Notes under the pieces: generated by a model | Database searches by the model: none | The model's input: only the letters and a program-made list of their open reading frames with translations | Told to the model about the DNA's origin: nothing | Shown here: positions 1 through 11,500 of the stretch, piece by piece | How the letters are laid out: each line of letters begins with the position of its first letter | Position numbering within the stretch: the first letter of the stretch is position 1 | Position numbers and translations under genes: made by a program | Assembly (NCBI RefSeq): GCF_022458985.1 | Contig: NC_061771.1 | Location: forward strand, 29,438,322 to 29,502,321 | DNA: 64,000 bases | From: Mugil cephalus | Lineage: Eukaryota > Chordata > Actinopteri > Mugiliformes > Mugilidae | Direction of reading: 5' to 3'

Positions 1-623
1 CTAAAACTCAGAGGCATCATAGAACTACAGACAACAACGATCATATTCAAAGCCAAAAACAACCTACTACTAAGAAATATATAGAAATTATTCACTCAGA
101 GAGAAAGGGATTTTAATTTAAGGGGTAGATTTACTTTCAATATCCAGAGCACTGCTGGAAGTTTTTGTATACTGGTGTGTGGTGTCACATTATGGAATAG
201 GTTGAGGGAAGAGCACAAGGAACGTCCAAACTTAAACCACTTCAAAAACAAATGTTTTTCATAAGATAAAGGGATGAGGGTTATGTGTGTATTCAAATAT
301 ACATGTATGTTTGAATATGTATATATGTAGATATGTGAATGTGTATATGAGAATATAGGAGTAATGTGAAAGGAAGAGCGAGATAAAATACTATTATTGA
401 CAATTTATGGAGAAGGGGCAGGAGTAAATAAGTTGGACTTTTTCTCACCTCTTTTCAGACATGTCAGTGAAATTATTGTGCTGCTTCTTTTATTGTGTTG
501 CTTTTTTATTTTATTTTTAAGATTGTATTGAGTGTGTTTTTTTTTTCTAAAATCATTTGTTTATTTGCTCACATATACATATTGGAATGTTCAGAATAAA
601 TCACTAAAATCAAATAAAAAAAT
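1..623 (+). mobile_element. 3' end of a non-LTR retrotransposon (LINE), copy in unit A
   Basis: The + strand reads as the C-terminal tail of a LINE ORF2: a block ending in GVTLWNRLREEHKERPNLNH followed by FKNKCFS and a stop near 255. An AT-rich 3' UTR follows and ends in an A-rich tail near 623. The tail pattern (basic, then SFCILVCGVTLWNRL) is known from fish LINEs with a reverse transcriptase ORF. The same sequence with its full upstream RT part lies at 15795-17445, so the window starts inside a copy that is truncated only by the window edge. Exact LINE clade not determined. Confidence 0.7.
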
Positions 624-1264
624 CAAGTCTGTCTCAACTTTTAGTCACATTTCATATCGAGTGATATTTTTTCTCAGGGTGACATAGAAGGTGAAAGCAT
701 CCCTGGCCTTGAGGCTAACATTTAACTGCCTCATGTGACCAGATACTTTCACAGAGTTTTGTGCAGCTGCCTGATGAGATAAAACATTTTGTGTAGCAAG
801 CTTTCTCCCTGACTAAATGTCTGACCTGGTCACTTTTTTCCTGACTTACTCGTTTAAGTCTTGCTCCAAGGTCGGAGAGAACTCATGTTTGTTTCCAGAC
901 AAGCATGTTTGGGGGTAGAAACAGTCTCATCATTGGTTTTTAAAATGGGATTCGTGATCATTTTGAACTTTGTTTTGAAGTTTAGAGCTGAAATCCATGA
1001 CTAGTTTGTTTGCATTTGGCAGGTGATGGTCAATACACAACATCATTGTGTGTATGAAGAGTTTGTGATAGTTGTTCATTGATTCAATAGATTCGTTCAG
1101 TTGCAAAAAATAGTGTTTCCATAGGCATGATAATTTAAATCCTTTCACCATGGAGCATTGGTCCCAGTCATAAGGTCATAAAGTCTATCCGACAAGCCAG
1201 GTAGCGGTGGCCGCTATCATTGGTGCTGGTATAACCCCTTTAATATATTGGGTTACATAAATAA
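624..1264. other. Intergenic sequence duplicated in unit B, no gene seen
   Basis: This stretch aligns closely with about 17446-18084. It has no convincing ORF, exon or RNA gene; the longest open stretch (minus, 930-1151) has no recognisable domain. Confidence 0.5.
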
Positions 1265-1990
1265 ATTAGAAAAAGAAAGGGAACTGAAATGAATGTTTTA
1301 TTGATTGTTTCGTTTAATAGGAAAACTGTATGTATGGTTTTGTCCAGTTCCAATATTTCCCATGTTTTTATGTACCCTGAATGCATCAGGTCAGATCGGC
1401 CAATTAGAGAACTGTAAACACAGTTTAGCCCCGCCCACCGCTATGTTTGCGTGTGAGTCAAGGAAGTTTTGGAAAGTGAGCGAAGTGAACGAAAGAAAGA
1501 ACAACGAGATAAATTCAATGAAACGGAGTCTACTGAAGGCAGACAAACAGTCAGCGAGTGTTTGTTAAAAAAAAAAAAAAAAAAAAAAAGCAACCGAAAG
1601 TGAGTTAATGATGTGGTAGATGTGGTAACGGCTGTTGTCTTTAGCCGTTACTGCCATTAGCCGTTAACGCTATTGGCTGTTGACTACCATTAACTCGCCG
1701 ACTAACGGTCGTGACCGTTACTACTGTTAGCCCTCAACTACCGTTAGCTCGTCTGCCAACGCTTAGCTGTTGCTCCTAACTCTGGTCGGTGTGTCTGTGT
1801 GTGCACAACTCCCCTCTCATCTATTACTGCTTTCAGCAGCAAGGTAAAGGCACGATCCATGAACGATGTGTTTATTAGTTTATTTTTTTGAGTAGAACCC
1901 GTTGTGGCACCGGGTGCCAGAGCCGTTTTGTGCCTGTGCCCCGCCGAACAAAGAGATCGGTGAGCATGATTATTTGTCTTAATGAATTAT
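1265..1990 (+). repeat. Unclassified ~0.7 kb interspersed element, copy 1 of 3
   Basis: Copies lie at 1265-1990, 15085-15790 and 18085-18815. Each has an AGAAAAAGAAAGGGAA-like start, an internal A run (about 24 A here, shorter in the others), a block of degenerate TTAGCCGTTA repeats, then a GCACCGGGTGCCAGAGCC motif and an AT-rich end. The 87-codon ORF at 1305-1568 recurs in all copies but has no recognisable domain. Its presence inside a LINE at 15085 shows it is mobile or was copied with it. It could be a solo LTR or a non-autonomous element; neither is proven. Confidence 0.5.
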
Positions 1991-2004
1991 TTTGTTTTAT
2001 TTTA

Positions 2005-2665
2005 CAATTGAACTGGTTCATGATTGTATTATAGAGTGTAGACGTTAAAACAGTTACAAGAAGCAGTTTAACCAAGTAACTGTCATGGTAACTGTTGCCA
2101 TGGTGACTGTGAATGACAAACTGTACCAAGTAACTGATGATATTTCTCTGACCCTGTCTGTTGACAGGTCAGTTTTTTTTTTTTTTTTGATTGTTTTGTG
2201 TTGTTTGTTTTTGTTCTTTTGGATTTTGTTTTGCCTGTTCCAATGGAGGGAAGTGAAGTGAAGTGAAGCGATGGCGAGCCACCCACTTGATCTGGAGTGA
2301 AGTGAACCCTAGATATTCTGTGGTCACTGGACAGGTCCAGCTACACTCTCTGGTGTGGTAGGCCCAACACCTGGGACACCCTCACACACAGCCCTGTCAC
2401 ATAATTCCCTACCCTCAATTCCCCAAACTTACATTTTCTCAATCACTGGAACACCGAACCTGCACCCACCTTTTGACTTTTTCTTGGACATTGAACTTGT
2501 CCTGAGATTGGAAAGATTTGGCTGTTGTGTAGGATAATCCTCCTCAAAATGAATGGTGTTGTGATGTATTTTAATTGATATTTTGTTTGTTTCTTTTTTT
2601 TCTTTGGTTTATCGAAACTGTTACATTGAAACTGAAATTTGAAATTTAAACATACAATTCAGGTT
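2005..2665. other. 660-bp stretch present in unit A, absent from unit B
   Basis: Unit B passes directly from the end of the 0.7 kb element (about 18825) to sequence matching 2666 onward. The extra DNA has a long T run (about 2170-2187) and a short GAAGTGAAGT-type tandem tract near 2250-2300. No gene seen. Either an insertion in A or a deletion in B. Confidence 0.45.
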
Positions 2666-3133
2666 AATAGGGTGCACCCAAATTAGAATATTTAGCTTAA
2701 TTAGATAACCAAATGATATTATTGTATATATCTATTCAGTTGTTTTGGTTTGCCAGAGAATTTTGTTTGTCTTGTTGTAACGTATTTATTTATTTATCTG
2801 TCTATCTATTTATCTGTTTATTCTGTTCTAATCAATTCTGGCATTACTTTTATATTTAAACTTTGCCTCCCGAGTCTCATTCTCACATTCCTGAGAGTGC
2901 TCCAGTAGTCGAACCGAGTAGTCAAATTCATAAATCTTGGTATTACACTTGCACCCCCTGGTGGTATGGAGCTGTATAGCTACGGAGGCACACTGCGCAT
3001 TTGCAAAAAATTCCCAATCTAGAGGCCGGATAAATTATATAAATCAATGTAAGCATTTCCAAATTTACTTTACACATTTGTGGATTTGGTTACACATCTG
3101 TGAATTGTTATTTGTTACACATTTGTGGATCGG
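2666..3133. other. Intergenic, no gene; local (TTTA/TCTA)n tract
   Basis: Matches about 18835-19287. It contains a short tetranucleotide-rich tract near 2785-2825 and repeated ACACATTTGTGGAT motifs next to the LINE junction. No coding signal. Confidence 0.4.
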
Positions 3134-4263
3134 GTCAAGTCAAGTCAAGAGATATTTATTGTCCCCTGGGGGCAATTTGTAGTGCAGCCATTAGCAAAAA
3201 AACAATAATAATAAAAAAAAGCACAACATCGACACAACGATGACATGAAGCTAATAATCAAAAGAGTGACAATGGAATACATAACAAGACATGGATGACA
3301 TGGATGACATGGGACAACAACATGGGACAACAATTAACACAATTTAACAACTGAACAAAGTGCAACAGTGCCACACTAGATAAAAACAAAGAGTTAAAGT
3401 GACCACAGTGCTATCAGTGGTTAAGAAGTCACCCAGGATTTTTTAAATCTGTCAGTCCTGCATCTCGGCACATGAAATCTGCATCTGGATGGAAGCAGTT
3501 TAAATTCAGGTGCTAAGGGATGGCTAGGGTCAGACAGGGTGAGTTTCGCTTTGTTCAGGGCCCTAGTTCTGTACAAGAGAGAGATGTCTTTTAGTGGAGT
3601 GCCAACAATGTTACTGCACACCTCACTGCACACTATGCCTGGAGTCTGTTACGGTTTTTGAGGTTGAGGTACCCAAACCAGCAGATAAAAGCAAATGTCA
3701 CGACAGATTTAATAAAACAAGAATAAAACATTTCCATGAACTTGGAGTTAATGTTTATGTTCCTGAGCTTCCGAAGAAAGTACATGTGCTAGTTGGCTTT
3801 TTTGGACACGGCATCAACCTAATACTCAAAGGACGGCCTGTCATCAATTACTGTTCCCAGATATCCATACTGCTGGACAGACTCTACAGCTTGTTCATTG
3901 ATCGACAGGGAAACGGTGGCTGGGCAGGACTTCCTTGAAATCAATGATCATTTCCTTTGTTTTTGAAACACTGACGGTGAGGAAGGGGCGACTTGCACCA
4001 CTGGATAAATTCCTCCACTACAGGGCCAGCCATTGGGTCATCGTGGCTGAGGAGGGACACGATCACTGAGTCATCAGCTAACTTTACAATGCAGCGTTTC
4101 TCCTGAAAGCTCTGGCATGCATCAGTATATAAGACAAATAGGAGAGGCAAGAGAACGCATCCCTGAGGAGCGCCGGTGGAGGAGAAGAGAACATCAGACA
4201 GAACGCCATTGGCCCTGACCCGTTGTGATCTGACAGTTAAAAAATCCAACGGCCAGTAGTAGG
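3134..4263 (-). mobile_element. 5'-truncated LINE, minus strand (unit A copy)
   Basis: On the minus strand 4249 to about 3941 encodes an RT segment with GAPQGCVLLPLLFVLYTD and the catalytic-region analogue KLADDSVIV. This is followed by palm/thumb sequence (about 3650-3940, broken by stops) and a C-terminus ending DPSHPLAPEFKLLPSRCRFH, which is typical of fish L2/Rex-like LINEs. The + strand left edge is GTCAAGTCAAGTCAAG, that is, a 3' terminal CTTGACTTGACTTGAC microsatellite as in such elements. Several frameshifts make it inactive. An equivalent copy is at 19288-20414. Confidence 0.8.
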
Positions 4264-4904
4264 GTTCCGCATTTGCAAATTTGTTTTACACATTTTTTGG
4301 ATCAAAATACACATTTGCAAATAGTTTTGCTACAATAATGGCCCCATATGTGGCTGAGAGAAGGTGGTCAAATAGTTTATTGAACAGAGATGTGCCAATT
4401 GAGGACGCATTGATATTGACATTGTGGGAAAATGGAGGAGATGAAGGAATATGAAACGACAGAGCACACTCAGATTTAATTTTTAATGTTCTGCCGCATA
4501 CTTGACACAAGTGTCAAGATTAGTCCAATGCTGAATTACTCTGAGACGCAACATCACAAGATACTCGCTCAGTATCACATTGTATAAAGCAGCTGTAATT
4601 GGACGACCTTAGAGCACAAATGGGTATTCAGACATTTCATGGAGGCCAGTACAGCCAGTCAATGCACATGTTTACAGAGGTCATCTCCTGTGACCGCAAC
4701 GACCACATGTGAGCTGATCTGACGCCAACACAGTTGAACTGTGTCCTTGTTGATCTCACTGTCCTGTTCCCTTATCACATTCACTTTGTCCCCCTCCGTT
4801 TGTGTTAGTGTCTGTCAGGTTCTATGGAAACTGGTCTTAGTGTTACTTGTTTCTGGACCAGTTCTCATCTGCCCTCACAGATGCCGGCATGCACATTCAT
4901 CTGG
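4264..4904. other. Intergenic sequence, partly deleted in unit B
   Basis: 4264-4465 matches unit B (20415-20635). From about 4466 to 5098 the sequence is missing in unit B, whose junction falls at GAGCACACTC. No ORF of note before the TPR-type exon at 4905. Confidence 0.4.
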
Positions 4905-5360
4905 CTCCTGATTGGCCAATAGGATACTTCCGTAAGGGCTGTGCACTGATGGAGCATCTGTGTGTTAATCACAGCAGTACAGTGAGGCAGAGAAGGCCCT
5001 GGAGCAGGTGTTGAAGTTGGATGAGCTCTGTAAGGAAGCATCCAGGAAACTGTTGACCTGCCGGGTCACACAACTCACGGTGAGGAGCTTCACAAGTGAC
5101 TCGATGGCTCAAATTTATCAAAGTCTGAAATCAGTTTCATGTGTAAAACCTACACACAAAACCAACAACTAAAAACCTAAAAGTCTTTCCTCTTCCTTCT
5201 CAGCTGGGAAGTGTCCTCCTTTAGAGTATTTTGAAGTCATATCTGACTTTTTAAAGTTTTTTATTCTGCTTTATCAAGCGGCTTTGAGGAAGAGCAGAGT
5301 AAACGGCTGCTTGAGAAGTTCACCATGGTTCAGGCTGTCATCACCTCATCTGAGGACTAA
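4905..5360 (+). pseudogene. Decayed exons of a TPR/RRM-type gene (TPR and C-terminal helical part)
   Basis: The + strand around 4905-4950 reads DWPIGYFRKGCALM, and 4975-5079 reads QYSEAEKALEQVLKLDELCK and on to RVTQLT with a GTGAGG donor. Both are TPR-helix patterns (WPKGYFRRG..., YSEAEKAL). A further exon at about 5283-5359 reads GFEEEQSKRLLEKFTMVQAV and ends at a TAA. The two TPR pieces are not in one frame, the gap between them is too short for an intron, and no upstream exons are present, so this is a gene remnant. The matching RRM exons of the same gene lie at 7448-8523. Gene name not assigned. Confidence 0.5.
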
Positions 5361-5555
5361 ACAACTAAATGCACTATCACTTCTGTCCACAGTGTGGCGC
5401 TGTTCAACTGCAGAAACATGCTGAGAATAAGGTAGCTACATAACTCATTCATCAGGCATTATTAAACACATGGCCAGACACATATGAAATTATTAAAACA
5501 TAAAATTAACAAATAGGAAATGTTGTAAAGGAACAAAAAGCTGGAGTCCCACTTT

Positions 5556-8500
5556 AATTTTGAAGCCTTTCCATACAGTTTTCCCCCCAAAACACTGTCC
5601 AAACACCGGGGAGGGCCTAAATAGTAGAACACACTAAAACGGGGCAGGCCCCCACACAACATCCCTTTTTGTCATAACAACAAGGGCCAGCAAAAACTAT
5701 TTCTTCCTGGTAGTAATTTTGGGGAAAATTTTTTTTTTTTTAAGCATCGGGTCTAGGATGGCTTTTTCAGGGGCTCAAATATCAGTCATTTTTATCTGGT
5801 TTTCAGATAAAAAAAATACATTCCAGTTCTAAAATTTAATATTTAAAAAAAAAAAAAAAATAAGTGAAAGTGTTTTATTAGTGCCCTGTTGTTATACTGC
5901 TTTTTTTGTTCTTTTTTTTTACTTTTCCTCTACCCCCCCCTTTTTCCCGTCCCTTAGAGTTATATAAAAAAAATGGGGGGTTTTAACGGGATGGGGTTGT
6001 GCAATACTTGCTAAAAAAAAATGAATGTTTGTAACATAAGTTTTTTTAAAGGTCTATTGCTCGGGCAATGTTTTTCCCTAGAGATTCCCATGTAAACTTT
6101 GAACTGTAGACCCCAAGCCTTGTGTTTGGGTTTGTTTTTAATCTCCGTTTTGTATTTTTTGATTCCATCACTTTTTCAATGACCATGACCCTTTTTTGCC
6201 AGAACCCAGGAGCCAGAGGTGGACGATTCATCACTTGGGAGTGAAGACAGCTGTTGAAATTCCCTTGGGAAAACCGCGTTCTCTTTCCACATTTTGTCCC
6301 GATCCAATCAATAACCCCCCAGACAGGGATTTTTTTCCACAGTTGTAGACAAATTGTTGTGTCTCTAAAAATTGTGTTTCGGCAAAGCAGGGAGGGGTAC
6401 AAAATTTTAAAACTGCAGTCCCCTGTTCGCGGTCACGTCCCTGTCTGTTTTTCCATTGCCCTCCCATGCAAAGTTTTCCCTTAAAAACCCAAATTTTTTT
6501 CAAAACAAAAAAAATTTTACTCCAGAAAAAAACAAAAAACATTTTTTCAACGTCTTAAAAAAAGGGTTTCTTATGACGCCCACGGTCGGTGTTTTTTTTT
6601 CTAAAAAGGGCTCCCGTTTTGCACATGAAGCCCAAATGGGGCGACCGCACAGAGGGAGAAAATTTCCACCTCTTCTCGGGTTGTCCCGACCCAGTGCCTT
6701 TGTCTCATTGAAAAACCCCAGTTGGGTTGCCACAGCAACCCTGACCCACGGGCCTGGGCCACAGTGAAAAACCAAATTCTTTAAATCAGGGATTTCCTCT
6801 TGTTGTCTTTTTGGCTGTTAATACAGCTGTTTCCCGGGTGTCCCACACTTTTATGTTACAAAAAACACACACCAGCACACACTACACGGGTAATTTTGTG
6901 TTTTTAAAACAGTTAAAACACACACAAAGTTTTTAGAACGCACAAACACATGCACGTTTAACCCACGCATTCCCTTTTTTCAACAAGGCTAATTTGCTAA
7001 CCATAAGCAAATGGGGAAAAACGGGGCTAAATGGGGTTTTAACCCCGGGTAACTGAGGCAAAACTTTTGCTGAAAATGTGGCTAACTTGCTAAAGGCCAT
7101 AAAACAAACAAGAGTATATTTAAAGGGCTTTAGAAACCCAACTCAATTTAATAGTCATCAGTTTTTTCAAAAAAGTTACAGATACACACAGTTAAAAAAA
7201 TTATATTTACCAGCACAATTTGAGGGTGTAAGATACTTTTAAGGGAAACATCTTTTCTTTAAACAGGATGTAAAAAAAGACACACATTTTTTGTATGTTT
7301 TCCCCCCAAAACCCTCCATTTTCTTTGTTGTTTTTTTTTGAAATGATAAACATCGTAGGATTTACATGTGATCACCTTCACCTAGCTACACATCAGTATA
7401 CTCGGGTTTTCCCGGTACATTAGTGGTTTTGTGTTTCCTTGGTGAAAAGGGGTTTGGTGGATTAAAAACCCATCATAATTCTTCATGAACTTTTTTGAGC
7501 CTTGTCAACTTGAAGAATGTCAACATTTTTTTCCAGAGCTCTGGGAACCCAGGTGGGGGATCCCCTCATTTGTCATCACCCGTCAGTTTTGTCTTGTGTC
7601 TCCATAGATATTATGTACATTTTAACGGGCGTGCATTGTTTTTAAAACCAGGGGGGTTTGCGCCCCCCAAAATTAACCCTAAAATTTTCTGCGTTTTTGC
7701 CCCTATGTTTTTGGGGAAATTTAAAAAGGGGGACCTGCCACAACAGCTGCGGGGGGCTTTTTTAATAAAGGGCAGGAAAAAATTTTTTAAATTCTGTAAA
7801 CAAAAAAACCCACAAAACGGCTCTTTTACATGCAGCCCTTCCACACAGCCACAAGTCTCAAGCCCCTGTGGCGAAAACAAAACGGGAAAAAACCATGTGA
7901 TTTTCATGGGAAAATGTCTATTTTCAACTTGCAAAAAGTCATTTTTAACAAAGTTCAAATTCATTTAAACCCATAAACTGAAAGTTCGAGCCCAAAAAAA
8001 ACCCCAACATTTAAACATGCATGAAAAAAAATTTTTGCAGGGCCCAAAAAAACCAAAATAAATTTTTAAAAAATTTGGAAGCAAAAAAAACAAACATTTC
8101 CCCTCCCAGCGGGTCGGGGGGCAAACTGAGAAAAGCACCGTAATGACGAAAACAAGGCGGATTTTCTTAAAGAACAGTAAGGTAAAAACACGGGGTCTAA
8201 ATAAAACATCCAGGCATACTTATAGGCTTTTAAAACCACCTAAAACAATAAGAAACAATATCATCAGGATTTGAGACATTTAAAAGGGAAAAAGAAAAGG
8301 GATATCATTTAAACCGGGTTTACAAAAATTTGGGGATCGGGTGTTGGGGTGTCCTCCTTTTCAGGGTTTTGGGAGCTGGGAAGCAGCAGGCTGGTAATGG
8401 GGGTACCCAATGGTTGGATCCAGTGGCCCCTGCCCTCGACACAAAGGCCAAAAACAACCTCGACCCCAAAACTCGGGAGAACTCAGTCGGGTTTTCGTCC

Positions 8501-11500
8501 CCTCAGAGAAATCTTAAATTAATAGTTTTCCAGTTTAGCACGTGGATTAATAAATTTATATATTATAAAAAAAAAAAACAGCTTTTTAGAATGAATTATG
8601 ATCTTTTGGTATCCCTCCAAGGTCCCAAGGGGACAAAGGGGTTTTCCCTACATTTAAGTTTTGTTTTTTACTGTTTTTGGAGATTTTTATATTTCCTTCA
8701 AGCTGGGGGGCGGTGGATCCTTCAGGAATCATTTGGGAAATTTTGAGCCTTATGTCTTTTCAATGTATCAGTCACCCCCATTGGTCGTCAAAGATGAGAT
8801 TAGTTTAAATTGGTAACCCCCACTTCCCCCTTCCTCAAAGTTTTCTTTCTCCTTTTCGTCATAAAAACCCCGGGAGAATTTCAGGGCCTCGGGGCCCGAC
8901 ACTTTTGATGAAAGTCTTTTTATTTTGAAGAAAAAACTTTGAACCTAGAAGAACAAATTTTCAACAGCAACCACTTTCTAAATTTTCCAAATAAAAAAGC
9001 AGCATTATAGGAGAATTTGGCGGAACATGAAATAACCCCCCTTTTAAACTCTGAATTTTTTTTTAAACCCTGATTTGTTAAAATGTATCTCCCCGGGAAA
9101 ACTGCGGGAATGTTCCCACAGTTTTGAGTGTATCACCCAGAACTTTAGAAAAAAAAAGGGGTTTAAGCAAATATGTCCCCCGAGTTTTCATTTTTAAAAT
9201 TTTCACAGAGGACACCCCAATTTTATAATGATCAAGTCAAAAAGGGCAAAATCAAAAGGGGTTTTATTGTTAAAAACAGAAAGTAAAATCATGTTTTCAT
9301 TTCAGCTTGAGGATTTACAGCCCATTACTTTGCAGATGCATAATAAGGGTGTAAAGAGGAAGGAAGATATGTTTAACAAAAACGGTCTCCAAACGGGAAA
9401 AAGGGGTGTCTCTACACGGGGAAAATTATATTCTGCCACTAACGGGAGGGTACTGTTGTTTTTTTAAGTATTTGATCTGTCTGCTTTTGCCCAGACGTGG
9501 GGGAGCAGCGATTTTTTTAAAACTGCACGACGGGGGGTTTTCTTTGTTTTCCCTTCTCTCTGTTCGGGTACTGGGGAAAGGAATATTATACTTTTTACCA
9601 ACTACATTTATCTAACGGTGTAGTTTGATTTTTTTTTCTTACAAACATATAAGCTCAAAGATGAGTTTTAATGTAAAAAAATGACACTTTTCTAGTGATA
9701 GCTTTCTTTTTTGACCTTTTTATTGTTTTAGAAATGTGTTAATTGTTAAACATTAACCCCCTATTTTTTCCCCCCGAGGGGAGAAATAAATCAGTGATGC
9801 AGCAGCAGTTTTAAAAAACAGCAGCTAAAGAGAAGTAATAACTTTTCCCCCCGTAGCACATCCCCTTTTTAATGCACTTAAAAATGTTTTTATTGGGGGA
9901 AAAAACAACCCAAAAAAAACCCAAAAACAACTAAACATTTAAAAGGGCAAGTGATGTGCCACATGCATTTTTGGGGGGTTTTTTGGGGGGGTGGGGGTGG
10001 GGTGTAAACCAGGGGTGGGTTTGGGGGGTGCAAGCCCGGGCCCCCGGGGGGGCCGGGGGGGACTCGGGACATCCCATTTTTCATTCAAGTAAATTCAAAA
10101 AGCCACTCCCATCCCCTCCTCCTCAACCCCCTTCCCTTTTTAAAATTTTTATCTTTATATTTTTATTGTATTATTATGCTACTATTATTTTATATCTTTT
10201 CAATGTTTTCACCCTTCCAGTTCACACTGCATCTGTCTGTCCATGTCAACCCGTCTTGATTTTATAGCACAAAAAAATTAAATAAAGAAAAAGTAATAGA
10301 AACATTAAATAAGGGGCAAGTATTTGAAAAAAAGTCAATAAAAACCAAAAGAAAAAGTCCCTTTTTAAAAGGGAAAAGATGAAAATTGTTTTTAAAAGCC
10401 CCCACGCTGGAAAAGGAAAATGGGAACCCTGAAAGGGGAACGTTTATGCCGAATTTTGTACCGGAAGGGGAGTGGTTTCTTGTTTTCATCTCTCACCACC
10501 CACCCCTGGCTCAAAAAGGGTTTTTAAAACCCAAAAAAGAGCCCGGGCCCTTTTTACCGGGGCTTTTCAGTCTCTTTTTTGTCCCGAGATGGGTTTCTGC
10601 TCCCCAAAACCATCCACAAAAATGGTTCTTTCTCATTCTTTTAAAGAGTCCCGTTTTACTATTGTGATCTCTGTGTTTTCCCGTTTTTTGAGTTTTTCTC
10701 ACCATAGTTGTTTTCAAACGTCTCAGTGTTTTTTACATTTGTCATTGTTTTCCCCTTTACACCACTCCGCCCCCCAAACAAGCAGACTGTTTTTGGTTTT
10801 TTTGTATCCCCCTCCTTTTAGTTTTGGGACCCTTTCCCCTTTTATGGGGGATTTTTTTAAGATGCATTACCGTTAAAAATGTTTTATTTTTTTTGACTTT
10901 TTTTCAAAGCTTAAAAATTTTTTCTCTGATGTTCTCTGTGTTTTCCCGTGGGCTTGGGCAGACTGGTTATAGAGTGACTTTTCTCTTCTACTTTCAGTTT
11001 TGTGCGGGAAAAGGGTTTAACCCGTGGAAAATTAAAAAAGCTCCTTTACATACCCATTTTTAAAATTGGAAAAACCCTTCTACAATGTGGAGAAAACATT
11101 TTTTTTTCACAGGGTCGAAATTAAGGGGGCTAACGTGATGATCTGTCCAGACTCAAAGTTTTCTGGTCGTGGGGACTCACAGTTGCAGTCAGAAAAAGTT
11201 TCACCGAGGGAAACTCAGACTTGAGAGAGATCGATTCAGCTGGAGTACAAGTTTTATATTTTATAACAAACCAAGAAGGTGGACGTTTTAAATGGTTCAC
11301 CTGGAGTTTTCCCCGACTGTCTCAGGTAAGAATTTCTCCTCCACATATGTCAAACGTGAAACATGTCATTACTTTTTTACTGAACGATTGATGAAAGTGT
11401 TTATTTAATGGTTTACAACGTTAAAAGTTTTATTCCCCCCCCCCCCCCCCCTTGGGGTTTACTTCAGTTTTACTGTGTAGAGGTTAAAAAATATTCCCGG

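Noticed and set aside
7495..7968. 157-codon ORF in unit A
   Set aside because: Open only because the homopolymer-smoothed consensus removed stops; unit B has no such frame.
9956..10267. Gly/Trp-rich ORF and G-run as a G-quadruplex locus
   Set aside because: G runs such as those at 9970-10070 fit the probable consensus artefact in this segment and should not be interpreted before re-sequencing.
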